From contig NC_008942.1 of the NCBI RefSeq assembly GCF_000015765.1, forward strand, positions 573,921 through 637,920: a stretch of 64,000 bases of DNA, in the 5' to 3' direction. Origin of the DNA: Methanocorpusculum labreanum Z. Lineage in GTDB: Archaea > Halobacteriota > Methanomicrobia > Methanomicrobiales > Methanocorpusculaceae. Numbering within the stretch: position 1 is the stretch's first letter; each line of letters opens with the position of its first letter. The notes beneath the pieces were generated by a model, which worked only from the letters and a program-made list of their open reading frames with translations, made no database searches and was not told the DNA's origin. The position numbers were made by a program, and so were the translations under genes. Positions 1 to 9,174 of this stretch are shown here, one piece after another.

Positions 1-883
1 GCAGAACGGCAATCTGTGAAAATCTGGAAACCATTCTTGAAGTCTCCACCAGTTTTTCGGTCCGAATATTGGTTTCGATTCCATAGATCGATTTCAGGAT
101 CATAACCGTCTGGGCTAAATCCGCGTTACCTGCCCGTTCGCCGATACCGTTTACGGTGACCTGAATCTGGTCAGCTCCTCCTTCAACTGCTGCAATGGTG
201 TTTGCGGTCGCCAGGCCGAAATCGTTGTGACAATGCACATCGATTTTGCATTTGACGTTTTCGCGAATCATTGCGATGAGGGGTTTTATCATCGAAGGGG
301 TGCTTACACCGACTGTGTCGGGAATGTTGATTATCGTCGTGCCGGCTTCATCTGCTGCTTTGCAGATTTCAATCAGTTCCGACGGTTCAGTTCTGGTTGC
401 ATCCATCGGCGAGAACATCACATAATCGCACTTCGAACGTGCATAGGTAATGATCTCCCGGGTGATCGCCAGGACTTCTGCATGACTTTTTTTGATGGTA
501 TAGGTTCTCTGAATCTCAGATGTGGGAATAAACACATGGACCATATCAACGCCGGCCTCGATACAACGGTCTACATCCGCTTTGACAGAGCGTGCGAGTC
601 CGCAGATCTTGGGGCGGATACCCTCTTCAGCGCAAATCCTCTTGACCGTTTCAAATTCGACATCCGAAGATGCCGGAAAGCCTGCTTCAATCACATCAAC
701 GCCGATATCGGACAGCTGATGCGCAATTTCAATTTTCTGCTCCAGTGTGAATGACACGCCGGGAGTCTGTTCACCATCACGAAGTGTGGTGTCTAAAATA
801 GTCACTCTTCTGTTCGTGTTGACTGTACTTTTATCGCAATAGAATGCAATCCGCCACTTTCGCAGTGACTGCTCCGATCCCAT
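1..883 (-). CDS. leuA: 2-isopropylmalate synthase (LeuA type), 3' end cut by window edge
   Basis: Condenses acetyl-CoA with 2-oxoisovalerate in the first committed step of leucine synthesis, in the cytoplasm. The leftward frame reads TTLRDGEQTPGV near residue 32, then AGFPASSD, CGLAR, FIPTSEIQRTYTIKKS, MDATRTE, PDTVGV and the metal-binding DVHCHNDFG, followed by NGIGERAGNADLAQTVM. These are hallmarks of the DRE-TIM metallolyase family. MDATRTE and NADLAQTVM point to the methanosarcinal-type isopropylmalate synthase rather than homocitrate synthase (AksA) or citramalate synthase. About 294 codons are visible and the C-terminal part lies outside the window. I prefer ATG at 883, with AGGA just upstream and a TATA-like AT-rich run at 916-928. 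A GTG at 805 is possible but has no ribosome site. It is divergent from cimA. AksA remains the main alternative. Confidence 0.8.
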   Translation of the reverse strand, partial: MGSEQSLRKWRIAFYCDKSTVNTNRRVTILDTTLRDGEQTPGVSFTLEQKIEIAHQLSDIGVDVIEAGFPASSDVEFETVKRICAEEGIRPKICGLARSVKADVDRCIEAGVDMVHVFIPTSEIQRTYTIKKSHAEVLAITREIITYARSKCDYVMFSPMDATRTEPSELIEICKAADEAGTTIINIPDTVGVSTPSMIKPLIAMIRENVKCKIDVHCHNDFGLATANTIAAVEGGADQIQVTVNGIGERAGNADLAQTVMILKSIYGIETNIRTEKLVETSRMVSRFSQIAVL

Positions 884-915
884 CTTCCTGAGACATACCC
901 AGTATCAATGCATCG

Positions 916-928
916 ATACATAATAATA
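916..928 (-). promoter_or_regulatory. candidate TATA box of leuA
   Basis: On the minus strand this is the AT-rich run TATTATTATGTAT. Its centre is about 25 bp upstream of an expected start site near 897, leaving a short leader to the ATG at 883. Inferred from spacing and composition only. Confidence 0.4.
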
Positions 929-934
929 CTTTCG

Positions 935-964
935 TTTAGTGTCTAAAAAAAGTGGGTTAGACCC
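935..964. promoter_or_regulatory. two small palindromes upstream of leuA (candidate operators)
   Basis: TTTAG-TGT-CTAAA at 935-947 is a perfect 5-bp inverted repeat. GGGT-TAG-ACCC at 954-964 is a second, 4-bp repeat carrying the same TTAGA core. Both lie just upstream of the leuA TATA-like sequence and share the core with the palindrome overlapping the cimA start region. This looks like a binding site for an amino-acid-responsive regulator; that role is inferred. Confidence 0.4.
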
Positions 965-1030
965 CCATATCTGCGCACTTCTGTGAAAATTACATTCACG
1001 AGCGCATGGCAAAGGTGTTTTTTCCCAAAC

Positions 1031-1039
1031 TTATATATA
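1031..1039 (+). promoter_or_regulatory. TATA box of the cimA-ilvBN-leuCDB operon
   Basis: TTATATATA is a strong archaeal box A. Transcription would start about 25 bp downstream, near 1058-1062, inside the palindrome at 1050-1062 and 15-20 nt before the start codon. Confidence 0.7.
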
Positions 1040-1049
1040 CCAATCGAAG

Positions 1050-1062
1050 TTAGACAATCTAA
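1050..1062. promoter_or_regulatory. palindrome at the cimA transcription start (candidate operator)
   Basis: TTAGA-CAA-TCTAA is a perfect 5-bp inverted repeat with a 3-nt spacer. It lies between the TATA box and the ribosome site GGAG at 1065-1068, where a bound repressor would block polymerase. It shares its TTAGA half-site with the palindromes on the leuA side. Confidence 0.45.
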
Positions 1063-1081
1063 ACGGAGTTTAATCCCATGA

Positions 1082-2596
1082 GTGATTGTTTTATTTGGCT
1101 ATAAAAACATCCGTTTCCTGGACACGACCCTTCGTGACGGGGAACAGACGCCGGGCGTCTCTCTGACACCCGTACAGAAACTGAAAATCGCAGAAGAACT
1201 TTCCGCAATCGGCGTGAATGTGATCGAGGCTGGATCCGCGGTCGCATCCGAAGGCGAAAGAGAGGCTATAAAGCTGATATCCGATGCGGGACTCAACGCG
1301 GAAATCTGCACATATGCGCGGGCCAAGACCGAAGATATCGATCTGGCTGTGAAATGCGGTGTGGATTCGGTGCATCTCGTCGTTCCGGTTTCTGACCTTC
1401 ATATAACCAAAAAACTCGGGAAAACCCGCGAAGAAGTCTATGCAATGGCGATGGAAACCGTTGCATATGCCAAAGAAAGAGGACTTATCGTCGAACTTTC
1501 GGGTGAAGATTCTTCAAGGGCAGATCAGCAGTATCTGGCCCGGCTTTTTAGAGATGGAGTAGCACACGGAGCTGACAGGCTTTGTTTCTGTGATACCGTC
1601 GGGCTTTTAACGCCTGAAAAAACAGCAGAAATTATCCCGCCGTTATGCTTCGCACCACTGAGCATCCACTGTCACAATGACCTCGGACTGGCTCTTTCGA
1701 ATACCATATCGGCGTTAAGATCGGGAGCTACCTGTGCTCACACGACCATCAACGGAATGGGAGAACGTGCAGGAAATGTGCCCTTTGAAGAGGTCGTGAT
1801 GGTGCTTGAAAAGCTGTACGGCTATGATACCGGAATCGATACAACCAAGATCTATGCACTGTCGACCCTCGTATCACAGCTGACGAAGATCCCGCTTGCA
1901 GCCAACAAGCCGATCGTCGGCGGCATGGCATTTACCCACGAAAGCGGTATCCATGCACACGGCCTCCTGCGGGATCCGACGACGTATGAACCTATGTCCC
2001 CGGAAACGGTTGGCAGAAAACGAAGAATCGTTCTTGGAAAACATTCAGGAACCGCTTCGGTGCAGTCGGCCTTAAAGGAACTTGGCTACGAACCGGGAGA
2101 AAAACATCTTGCCGAGATCGTCGCAAGGGTCAAAAAAGTCGGCGATATGGGCATGAAAGTGACCGACGCCGATGTTATGGCAATAGCAGATTCGGTGATG
2201 CTTCTGGAATGCAAGCCGGTGATCAGCCTCAAACAGTTCACGGTCGTGAGCGGAAGTAACGCCATTCCGACGGCTTCGGCAACGATGGTCGTAAACGGGA
2301 CGAAGGTAACCGGCGCGGCTACCGGAACAGGTCCGGTCGATGCAACCATCAAAGTCCTCCAGCAGTCCGTCGCCAAGTTTGGGGACATCACGCTTGAGGA
2401 ATTTCATGTGGATGCGATCAACGGCGGAACGGATGCCTTGGTCGATGTAACGGTGAAAATGAGAAAGGACGGGAGGGTGCTTACCTCCCGGGGCGCTAGA
2501 ACAGATATCGTAGAGGCAAGTGTCGAGGCGGTAATAGCAGGCATGAATAGATTACTGAGAGATGAGAATGAAAACAGGCGCAGCAATACTGATTGA
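1082..2596 (+). CDS. cimA: (R)-citramalate synthase
   Basis: Joins acetyl-CoA and pyruvate to citramalate, the first step of the threonine-independent isoleucine pathway of methanogens. The 504-residue protein has the catalytic TIM barrel (DTTLRDGEQTPGV near residue 13, HCHNDLG, NGMGERAGN), the linker motif RIVLGKHSG and a C-terminal LeuA-type allosteric domain ending GGTDALVDV and ASVEAVIAGMN. EAGSAVASEGERE, VHLVVPVSD and CDTVGLLTP resemble the archaeal CimA group more than the LeuA encoded divergently at 1-883. The start GTG is 13 nt after GGAG. An ATG at 1078, better spaced, opens only an 8-codon frame. The end overlaps ilvB by 35 nt. It heads an operon with ilvB, ilvN, leuC, leuD and leuB. 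Isopropylmalate synthase is the alternative name. Confidence 0.8.
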   Translation: MIVLFGYKNIRFLDTTLRDGEQTPGVSLTPVQKLKIAEELSAIGVNVIEAGSAVASEGEREAIKLISDAGLNAEICTYARAKTEDIDLAVKCGVDSVHLVVPVSDLHITKKLGKTREEVYAMAMETVAYAKERGLIVELSGEDSSRADQQYLARLFRDGVAHGADRLCFCDTVGLLTPEKTAEIIPPLCFAPLSIHCHNDLGLALSNTISALRSGATCAHTTINGMGERAGNVPFEEVVMVLEKLYGYDTGIDTTKIYALSTLVSQLTKIPLAANKPIVGGMAFTHESGIHAHGLLRDPTTYEPMSPETVGRKRRIVLGKHSGTASVQSALKELGYEPGEKHLAEIVARVKKVGDMGMKVTDADVMAIADSVMLLECKPVISLKQFTVVSGSNAIPTASATMVVNGTKVTGAATGTGPVDATIKVLQQSVAKFGDITLEEFHVDAINGGTDALVDVTVKMRKDGRVLTSRGARTDIVEASVEAVIAGMNRLLRDENENRRSNTD

Positions 2597-4265
2597 AAGC
2601 TTAAAAGAAGAGGGTGTCGACATCATATTCGGATATCCGGGAGGCTCGGTCCTCCCGATATACGACGAGCTATACGATGCGGAGCTAACCCATATCCTTG
2701 TAAGACATGAACAGGCTGCGGTTCATGCAGCGGACGGATATGCCCGAGCCAGCGGACGTGTAGGTGTCTGTCTGTCGACATCGGGTCCGGGGGCCTGCAA
2801 TCTCATCTCTGGTATTGCCACGGCTAACATGGATTCGGTTCCAATTGTTGCACTTACCGGTCAGGTTCCAACCGGAATGCTGGGAAATGATGCCTTTCAG
2901 GAATCCGATATTACCGGAATTACACTGCCGATCACCAAACACAACTATCTGGTAAAAGATGCACGCGACATCAAAATGACGGTGAAAGCTGCGTTTTACA
3001 TCGCTGGAACCGGACGAAACGGGCCGGTCCTCATCGATTTACCTAAAGACGTGCTGACGGCAAAAGTAGCAGAAGAGGAGGTTCTCTCCGGAGAACCCGA
3101 ACTTCGAGGATATAAGCCGACGCTCAAAGGTCATTCCAAACAGATCAAAAAGGCACTCGACCTGATATACAAAGCAAAAAAACCGGTCCTGTACGTTGGG
3201 GGCGGAGTTATCACATCAGGAGCATCAGAAGAGCTGGTGAAACTTGCCGAACTCTTCTGTCTTCCGGTCACGACAACGATGATGGGTCTTGGCGCGATTC
3301 CTGCAGATCATCCGTTGAATCTGGGAATGCTCGGGATGCATGGGACCGAATATGCAAATTACGCGGTATCCGAAGCCGATCTGCTTATAGCGGTCGGAGC
3401 ACGGTTCGATGATCGTGTAACCGGAAAGCTGAGTCATTTCGCAACGCATGCAAAAGTCATCCATATCGACATCGATCCCGCCGAAATCGGGAAAAATGTG
3501 AATCCGGACGTGCCGATCGTTGGTGATGCCAAAAGCGTCCTTGCCGATATGATCTGTCTGGCAGAAAATAACGGATGCATCTCAGAACCCTGGCTGGAAC
3601 AGGTGAAATTATGGCGGACAAACCATCCCCTGCGTGTCGTAGAAGACGGAAAAGTTCACCCGCAGAACATCATCAAAAAGCTCTCCGAGCTTCTTGACGG
3701 CGGCGGCATAATCGTGAGTGAGGTCGGTCAGAATCAGATGTGGGCCGCACAACACTACGGCTTTAAAAAACCCCGTCAGTGGATCAGTTCTGGCGGCCTT
3801 GGAACGATGGGGTACGGATTTCCGGCTGCGATCGGAGCCTGGTTTGCGAAGCCCGAGGAAACGGTCGTTCTTATCGCCGGCGACGGGAGCTTCCAGATGA
3901 ACATTCAGGAACTTGCCACCGTTGCGCAGTACAAGATCCCGGTGAAGATCGTGATTCTGAACAACATGTATCTCGGTATGGTTAGACAGTGGCAGGAACT
4001 CTTCTACGACAGAAGATACTCCTACACGGAACTCCCGGCTGTGGATTTTGTTGGAATCGCAAAAGCCTACGGCATTCAGGGAATGAAAGTTGATTCCGTT
4101 GATCAGATAGACGCAGCTCTCCAGACCGCATTGGATTATAACGGCCCCTATCTCCTGGATTTCCAGATCGAGCGGGGAGAAAATGTTTACCCCATGGTTC
4201 CGGCAGGTGCTGCAATCAGCGATATGATTGGAAAACACTGTCACAACGGAGGGTCAGGGAGATGA
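2562..4265 (+). CDS. ilvB: acetolactate synthase, catalytic subunit
   Basis: Thiamine-diphosphate and FAD enzyme that condenses pyruvate with pyruvate (to valine and leucine) or 2-oxobutyrate (to isoleucine). The 567-residue length is standard. Visible motifs are GYPGGSVLPIYDEL, the catalytic glutamate in RHEQAAVH, FQESD, and the cofactor-binding GDGSF...ILNN signature near residues 440-470. Initiation may be at 2562 or at ATG 2568; either way the start lies within the end of cimA, which implies translational coupling. The stop overlaps the ilvN start as ATGA. The 2-oxobutyrate made through CimA and the downstream LeuCDB enzymes would be its substrate for isoleucine. Confidence 0.95.
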   Translation: MRMKTGAAILIESLKEEGVDIIFGYPGGSVLPIYDELYDAELTHILVRHEQAAVHAADGYARASGRVGVCLSTSGPGACNLISGIATANMDSVPIVALTGQVPTGMLGNDAFQESDITGITLPITKHNYLVKDARDIKMTVKAAFYIAGTGRNGPVLIDLPKDVLTAKVAEEEVLSGEPELRGYKPTLKGHSKQIKKALDLIYKAKKPVLYVGGGVITSGASEELVKLAELFCLPVTTTMMGLGAIPADHPLNLGMLGMHGTEYANYAVSEADLLIAVGARFDDRVTGKLSHFATHAKVIHIDIDPAEIGKNVNPDVPIVGDAKSVLADMICLAENNGCISEPWLEQVKLWRTNHPLRVVEDGKVHPQNIIKKLSELLDGGGIIVSEVGQNQMWAAQHYGFKKPRQWISSGGLGTMGYGFPAAIGAWFAKPEETVVLIAGDGSFQMNIQELATVAQYKIPVKIVILNNMYLGMVRQWQELFYDRRYSYTELPAVDFVGIAKAYGIQGMKVDSVDQIDAALQTALDYNGPYLLDFQIERGENVYPMVPAGAAISDMIGKHCHNGGSGR

Positions 4266-4765
4266 AACAGCATATCATGAGCATCCTTGTTGAAAACAAG
4301 GCTGGTGTCCTCGCGCGGGTTTCCGGCCTCTTCTCCCGAAGAGGGTTCAACATCGAAAGTCTTGCTGTCGGGACCTGCGAAACGCCGGGCATGAGCCGGA
4401 TCACGATTGTTGTGATCGGCGACGACATGCATATTGAACAGGTAAAAAAACAGCTCAATAAATTGATTGATGTTATAAAAATCACGGACATCACGGAAAA
4501 AGAGCATGTTGAGCGCGAACTTGCCCTGATCAAAGTTCATGCCGAACCTGGACTTCAGCGTTCCGAAGTCATGCAGATCGCCGGGATTTTCCGGGCGAAG
4601 ATCATCGATGTCGGATTACAGACTCTCGTGCTTGAAATCACGGGCGACTCGGATAAGATTCTCGCTCTGGAATCCCTTCTGCGTCCCTACGGGATTCTCG
4701 AACTTGTCAGGACCGGCAGAGTTGCTCTGCAGAGAGGAACCTCCAGTTCCGCTCTTCGTCAGTAA
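4262..4765 (+). CDS. ilvN: acetolactate synthase, regulatory small subunit
   Basis: Binds the IlvB catalytic subunit, stimulates it and confers valine feedback control. The 167-residue protein opens with an ACT domain (HIMSILVENKAGVLARVSGLF, then RRGFNIESLAVG) and has the usual C-terminal small-subunit domain (RSEVMQIAGIFRAKIIDVG). It overlaps ilvB by 4 nt, as expected for two subunits made together. A T-poor, A-rich 39-nt gap follows before leuC; no clear terminator is seen, so the operon probably continues. Confidence 0.93.
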   Translation: MKQHIMSILVENKAGVLARVSGLFSRRGFNIESLAVGTCETPGMSRITIVVIGDDMHIEQVKKQLNKLIDVIKITDITEKEHVERELALIKVHAEPGLQRSEVMQIAGIFRAKIIDVGLQTLVLEITGDSDKILALESLLRPYGILELVRTGRVALQRGTSSSALRQ

Positions 4766-4804
4766 AAAAAATAAAAATTATCATAAAAATCGAAAGTGAT
4801 GTAA

Positions 4805-6055
4805 ATGGGATTGACCATAACTGAAAAAATCTTCTCCGCTCACTGCAAAAAAGAATGCAGAGCAGGAGATGTAGTAATGGCACCGGTCGACGGTGCGATG
4901 ATACATGATATCACGGGTCCTCTTGCGATCAATGTAATGAAAGAGATGGGTGGAGGCAGCGTCTTTGATCCGAAAAAAGTCATCATGCTCTTCGACCATC
5001 AGATCCCGGCTGACTCCATCAGCGCAGCAGAAAATCATGTGATGATGAGAACATTTGCCCGCGAACAGGGCATCTACAACTATGACATAAAAGAGGGGGT
5101 CTGTCATCAGGTCGTTCCCGAAAAGGGAAGAGTAAAACCCGGCGATATCGTAGTCGGGTCGGATTCCCATACCTGTGCGTACGGCGCTCTTGGTGCATTT
5201 TCGACAGGTATCGGCTCGACTGATATGGCATATGTCCTGAAATTCGGCGAACTCTACTTTAGAGTCCCCGAGACGATCCGGATTAATGCAAACGGGAAAT
5301 TCCAGAACCGTGTCGGCCCAAAGGACCTCATCTTAACGCTCGCCGGAGATATCGGGGCAGACGGCGCAACGTATCGTGCTCTGGAATTCTGCGGGAATGC
5401 ATTCTCGGAGATGGACATTCCCGGAAGAATGACCTGTGCAAACATGGCCATCGAGATGGGAGCAAAGGCAGGCATCGTCCCGCCGGATGAAAAGACCTGG
5501 GAATATATGCGTGGACGGACCGAGGTCACACCGTTTTCCCTCGCGAGCGATGAGGATGCGGTATTCTTTGAAACACGGAATTATGACATCGCCAAAATCA
5601 ATCCAAAGATCGCCGTCCCGCATAATGTCGACAATGTCGTCGATGTGACCGAAGTCGCCGGAAAACCGGTCGATCAGGTCTTCATCGGGTCATGCACGAA
5701 CGGCAGATACGAAGACTTTGCCGAAGCGGCAGAAGTTCTTGGTGATAATGTCTTCTCTGAAGATGTGCGCGTGATCATGGTCCCGGCATCAAAAGCCGAG
5801 TACATGAAGGTCCTGAAAGCAGGGCTTATCGAGAAGTTCGTCGAAGCAGGGGCACTGGTTGAAGCGCCGTGCTGCGGTCCGTGTATGGGCGGGGCTTTCG
5901 GGCTTTTAGCTCCGGGAGAAGTTTCCCTCTCGACATCGAACCGCAATTTCAGGGGAAGACAGGGAAGTACCGAGAGTTTCGTGTATCTTTCTTCTCCAGC
6001 AACCGCCGCCGCCAGCGCGATTACCGGCGTGATCACCGACCCGAGGGAGGTGTGA
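4805..6055 (+). CDS. leuC: 3-isopropylmalate/citramalate isomerase, large subunit
   Basis: Iron-sulfur hydro-lyase subunit that, with LeuD, isomerises 2- to 3-isopropylmalate, and in this setting probably citramalate to 3-methylmalate. The 416-residue length fits the archaeal LeuC/HacA class. Cluster ligands are seen in [11 protein letters not shown] (about residues 298-308) and in PCCGPCMGG (about 357-365). [24 protein letters not shown] is the substrate-site region. It lies 3 bp from leuD. Placement behind cimA and ilvBN argues for branched-chain synthesis. A homoaconitase role in coenzyme B synthesis cannot be excluded from sequence alone. Confidence 0.88.
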   Translation: MGLTITEKIFSAHCKKECRAGDVVMAPVDGAMIHDITGPLAINVMKEMGGGSVFDPKKVIMLFDHQIPADSISAAENHVMMRTFAREQGIYNYDIKEGVCHQVVPEKGRVKPGDIVVGSDSHTCAYGALGAFSTGIGSTDMAYVLKFGELYFRVPETIRINANGKFQNRVGPKDLILTLAGDIGADGATYRALEFCGNAFSEMDIPGRMTCANMAIEMGAKAGIVPPDEKTWEYMRGRTEVTPFSLASDEDAVFFETRNYDIAKINPKIAVPHNVDNVVDVTEVAGKPVDQVFIGSCTNGRYEDFAEAAEVLGDNVFSEDVRVIMVPASKAEYMKVLKAGLIEKFVEAGALVEAPCCGPCMGGAFGLLAPGEVSLSTSNRNFRGRQGSTESFVYLSSPATAAASAITGVITDPREV

Positions 6056-6058
6056 ATC

Positions 6059-6535
6059 ATGGGAAGAGCATGGAAATTCGGGGACGACATCGATACCGAT
6101 GCGATCATCCCTGGCCGGTTCCTGACGATCTATGATCCAAAAGAGCTTGCATCGCATGCCTTTGAAGGTACGCGCAATGAGTTTGCTGCAAATTCAAAAG
6201 ACGGCGATGTGATCGTTGCCGGCAGAAACTTCGGCTGCGGTTCATCGCGGGAGCATGCACCCCTTGCACTGAAAGGGGCCGGCATCGAATTTGTGGTTGC
6301 AAAATCGTTTGCGAGGATTTTTTACCGGAATGCGATAAACACCGGCGTTTTACCGCTCGTTTGTCCGGATACCGATAAGATTGCCGACGGCGCCGAGGTT
6401 TTCGTGAATCTTGGTCAGGCATACATCGAAGCAGACAAAAAACAGTATCCGCTTGAACCGATTCCGGAGTTCATGATGAGAATAGTCGAGGCCGGTGGCC
6501 TTGTTGAATACGCAAAAATGCGAGGAAATAAATGA
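6059..6535 (+). CDS. leuD: 3-isopropylmalate/citramalate isomerase, small subunit
   Basis: Swivel-domain partner of LeuC. The 158-residue protein carries [17 protein letters not shown] at the N-terminus and the highly conserved [14 protein letters not shown] near residues 56-69, followed by [15 protein letters not shown]. The substrate-loop region reads RFLTIYD, which does not decide between isopropylmalate and homoaconitate as substrate. Its stop overlaps the leuB start as ATGA, so the three genes are translated together. Confidence 0.88.
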   Translation: MGRAWKFGDDIDTDAIIPGRFLTIYDPKELASHAFEGTRNEFAANSKDGDVIVAGRNFGCGSSREHAPLALKGAGIEFVVAKSFARIFYRNAINTGVLPLVCPDTDKIADGAEVFVNLGQAYIEADKKQYPLEPIPEFMMRIVEAGGLVEYAKMRGNK

Positions 6536-7656
6536 CATCATATAATGCGGCATGTATGCCGGGAGACGGCATTGGTCCGGAGATCATTGCCGAAGGAAGA
6601 AAAGTATTGGACGCTGCCGGAGAAAAATTCGGGTTCGACATCAATTGGACCGACTTTGATACAGGAGCTGAGAAGTATCTTCAGACGGGAGAGCTGATCT
6701 CGGAAGATGAATTAAAAGAGCTTGGGAAATTCCCGGCGATCTACTTCGGCGCTATCGGAGACGACCGTGTCAAGCCCGGAATCCTGGAGAAAGGAATTCT
6801 GCTTGCGGTCAGATTCTACTTCGACCAGTATGTGAATCTCCGTCCGATCAAACTCCTGCAGGGAATCGAGACTCCTCTCGCAAACAAGAAGCCGGAAGAT
6901 ATCGACTTCGTGGTCGTGCGGGAAAACACAGAGGACTTCTATGTGGGTATCGGTTCACGCGCAAAGGCGGGTAAACAGAGAGATCATTTGGAAGTCATCC
7001 GCGATCTCTACTCGGTCAAATTCGGCGTCGATGTGGAAACCGATTCCGACGAACTTGCCTATCAGATTGGCGTCGTGAGCCGCGAAGGTTCGAAGCGTGT
7101 GATGGAGTATGCGTTCGATCTTGCAGAGACGCGGAAGAAAAAGCTGACGTCTGTTGATAAGGCGAACGTTTTAACGGATGTGTACGGACTTTGGCGCGAA
7201 GTGTTCGAAGAGACGAAGAAAGGCTACCCGAACGTGACGACCGAATACAACTTCGTTGATGCGATCACGATGTGGTTTGTGAAAAATCCTGAGTGGTTCG
7301 ATGTTGTCGTCACCCCGAATATGTTTGGAGACATCATCACCGATCTGGGGGCGATGATTCAGGGAGGGCTTGGTCTTGCGCCGGGAGGAAACATCAATCC
7401 GAAGGGAACCTCGATGTTCGAGCCGATCCATGGATCCGCACCGAAATACAAAGGTAAAAACGTAGCAAATCCGCTCGCGACGATCTGGTCCGGCTCACTT
7501 CTGCTGGATTCGCTCGGCGAACACGCGGCGGCATCGGCCGTCGTCAGTTCGATCGAACATTCGATCCTCAATAAGGCGGTCACAAAAGATATGGGCGGTT
7601 CAATGCACACGTCGGATATCGGCGACTGGATCGCAAAAGATATTCTGAGAGGATAA
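6532..7656 (+). CDS. leuB: 3-isopropylmalate/3-methylmalate dehydrogenase
   Basis: NAD-dependent oxidative decarboxylase of 374 residues, completing either the leucine branch (to 2-oxoisocaproate) or the citramalate branch (to 2-oxobutyrate). Motifs are [11 protein letters not shown] at the N-terminus, [24 protein letters not shown] (substrate site), DKANVL, and the metal-binding [12 protein letters not shown], then EPIHGSAP in the cofactor region. It is the last gene of the operon. The convergent MFS gene ends 15 bp beyond its stop, with a short T-run between. Isohomocitrate or tartrate dehydrogenase relatives are the alternatives. Confidence 0.88.
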   Translation: MTSYNAACMPGDGIGPEIIAEGRKVLDAAGEKFGFDINWTDFDTGAEKYLQTGELISEDELKELGKFPAIYFGAIGDDRVKPGILEKGILLAVRFYFDQYVNLRPIKLLQGIETPLANKKPEDIDFVVVRENTEDFYVGIGSRAKAGKQRDHLEVIRDLYSVKFGVDVETDSDELAYQIGVVSREGSKRVMEYAFDLAETRKKKLTSVDKANVLTDVYGLWREVFEETKKGYPNVTTEYNFVDAITMWFVKNPEWFDVVVTPNMFGDIITDLGAMIQGGLGLAPGGNINPKGTSMFEPIHGSAPKYKGKNVANPLATIWSGSLLLDSLGEHAAASAVVSSIEHSILNKAVTKDMGGSMHTSDIGDWIAKDILRG

Positions 7657-7671
7657 AATCCTCCAACTTTT

Positions 7672-9102
7672 TTACGGGTCTGCCAACCCACTTTTTTTCA
7701 CGATCAGATTCGGCACGACGCTTGAGAGAATAAGCGTTATAATTCCAAGGATCAAGCCGAAAGCGGCTGTAGCATGGAATCCGCTCGTCAATGCAGCGGA
7801 TGATAGATCACTCACCGAGACTCCTACCGATCCGGGGACTGCCAGGGAAAAAACGACGGCATACGCCGCAACCCCTATAACACCTCCAAGAAAATCCGAG
7901 GTGATCATGACTGACGTCCCCATCCCGTCTTCACCTTTTGGAGAGAACTGGACAATACGGGTTGTCGCCGGACCTCCCGAGATCCCAAACGAAAGGCCCA
8001 TGCAAATCAAACCGGGAATAATTGCTGCCGCCCCCCACTCTGGAATTATCAGCAGGAAGATCAGACAGAAGGATATTCGAAACAACGCGGCCATAATGCA
8101 GGGCGTACGGCAGCCGATTTTGTCGCTCCATGCGCCGATAGGGATTCCAACAAGCGCTGTCAGAATCGATGCGATCATCAGAAGCATCCCCGACGTCACC
8201 GTCGACAAACCTACCGCCGTCTGCATATAATACGGGACCATATACATCACGCCTGAGAAAACGGCACATGTCAGAAGATAGGAAATAGTGACTGAGGTAA
8301 ATTTCCAGTGCCGGAATATTCTGATATTCAAAAGAGGGTACGGGCTTCGCAGTGAATGGATACAAAACCCTGCAAAGGAGAAGGCAAATACCGCTCCGCA
8401 GATGAGAATCGTGGCATTCGTCCATCCAAGGACTGGGCCGCGTTCGAAGAAAATAATCATCGATGCAATCGCTGCAAACATCAGCGCCGTACCTGTTTTA
8501 TCGAAATGATCGTTCACTGGCTTGCCGTTCGGCGAAGGGATAGCCAGCTTTGCAAGAAGGATGGCAGCGATTCCGATTGGGACATTAATTAAAAAAATCC
8601 AGTGCCATGAAAGGTATGCCGAAATAAATCCCCCAAGAGGGGGGCCGAAGGTTAGAGCGATACCGCCGGTCGTCGCAATTACGCCCATCCCAAATCCCCG
8701 TCTTTCCTTCGGCAGGAACCTTGTAACAAGCAGAGGCGCCGCCGCTGCGATCATCGAAGCACCCAGCCCCTGCAGAGCACGTGCGGCGACGATGCATTCA
8801 AGCGACGGGGATAGAGCACACATCAGAGAACCAAGGGCGAAAATCCCAAAACCGATTGAGAACACTCCACGAATTTTTCCGTTGTCGGCAACTTTCCCGA
8901 ATGCAAGAATGAATCCTGCCATGAAAAGAAGGTACGCGATTACAATCCACGAGCTTCCCGAGATGTCGATACCGAACTCGGCGGCCATAACCGGAAGAAC
9001 AACGTTGACAATCGATCCGTCAAGTCCGTCCATAAAAACGGCAAATGCGGCAATCAAAAGCAGCATTTTCTGATGGTGTGGACTTGTGATGACGGAATAC
9101 AC
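7672..9102 (-). CDS. MFS multidrug-type efflux transporter (DHA2-like)
   Basis: A 476-residue, very hydrophobic protein of about 14 membrane segments. The start region FMDGLDGSIVNVVLPVMAAEFG matches the DHA2/EmrB-QacA family, whose members have an acidic pair in segment 1. WIVIAYLLFMAGFILAFGKVADNGKIRG is the family's conserved loop 2-3 region, and GPPLGGFISAYLSWHWIFLINVPIG the antiporter motif C to segment 6 stretch. Such proteins export drugs or metabolites by proton exchange; the substrate is unknown. It converges on leuB and stands alone. Confidence 0.85.
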   Translation of the reverse strand: MYSVITSPHHQKMLLLIAAFAVFMDGLDGSIVNVVLPVMAAEFGIDISGSSWIVIAYLLFMAGFILAFGKVADNGKIRGVFSIGFGIFALGSLMCALSPSLECIVAARALQGLGASMIAAAAPLLVTRFLPKERRGFGMGVIATTGGIALTFGPPLGGFISAYLSWHWIFLINVPIGIAAILLAKLAIPSPNGKPVNDHFDKTGTALMFAAIASMIIFFERGPVLGWTNATILICGAVFAFSFAGFCIHSLRSPYPLLNIRIFRHWKFTSVTISYLLTCAVFSGVMYMVPYYMQTAVGLSTVTSGMLLMIASILTALVGIPIGAWSDKIGCRTPCIMAALFRISFCLIFLLIIPEWGAAAIIPGLICMGLSFGISGGPATTRIVQFSPKGEDGMGTSVMITSDFLGGVIGVAAYAVVFSLAVPGSVGVSVSDLSSAALTSGFHATAAFGLILGIITLILSSVVPNLIVKKSGLADP

Positions 9103-9174
9103 GCTTAAACACGTTGACAGTATGAATACTTGAAATCTGCGAAGTAAAAAGGAAATGGGATGATGTTCCCGAGT

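Noticed and set aside
227-754. Plus-strand open frame of 175 codons
   Set aside because: It is antisense to the leuA gene, whose conserved motifs occupy the minus strand; no known family resemblance.
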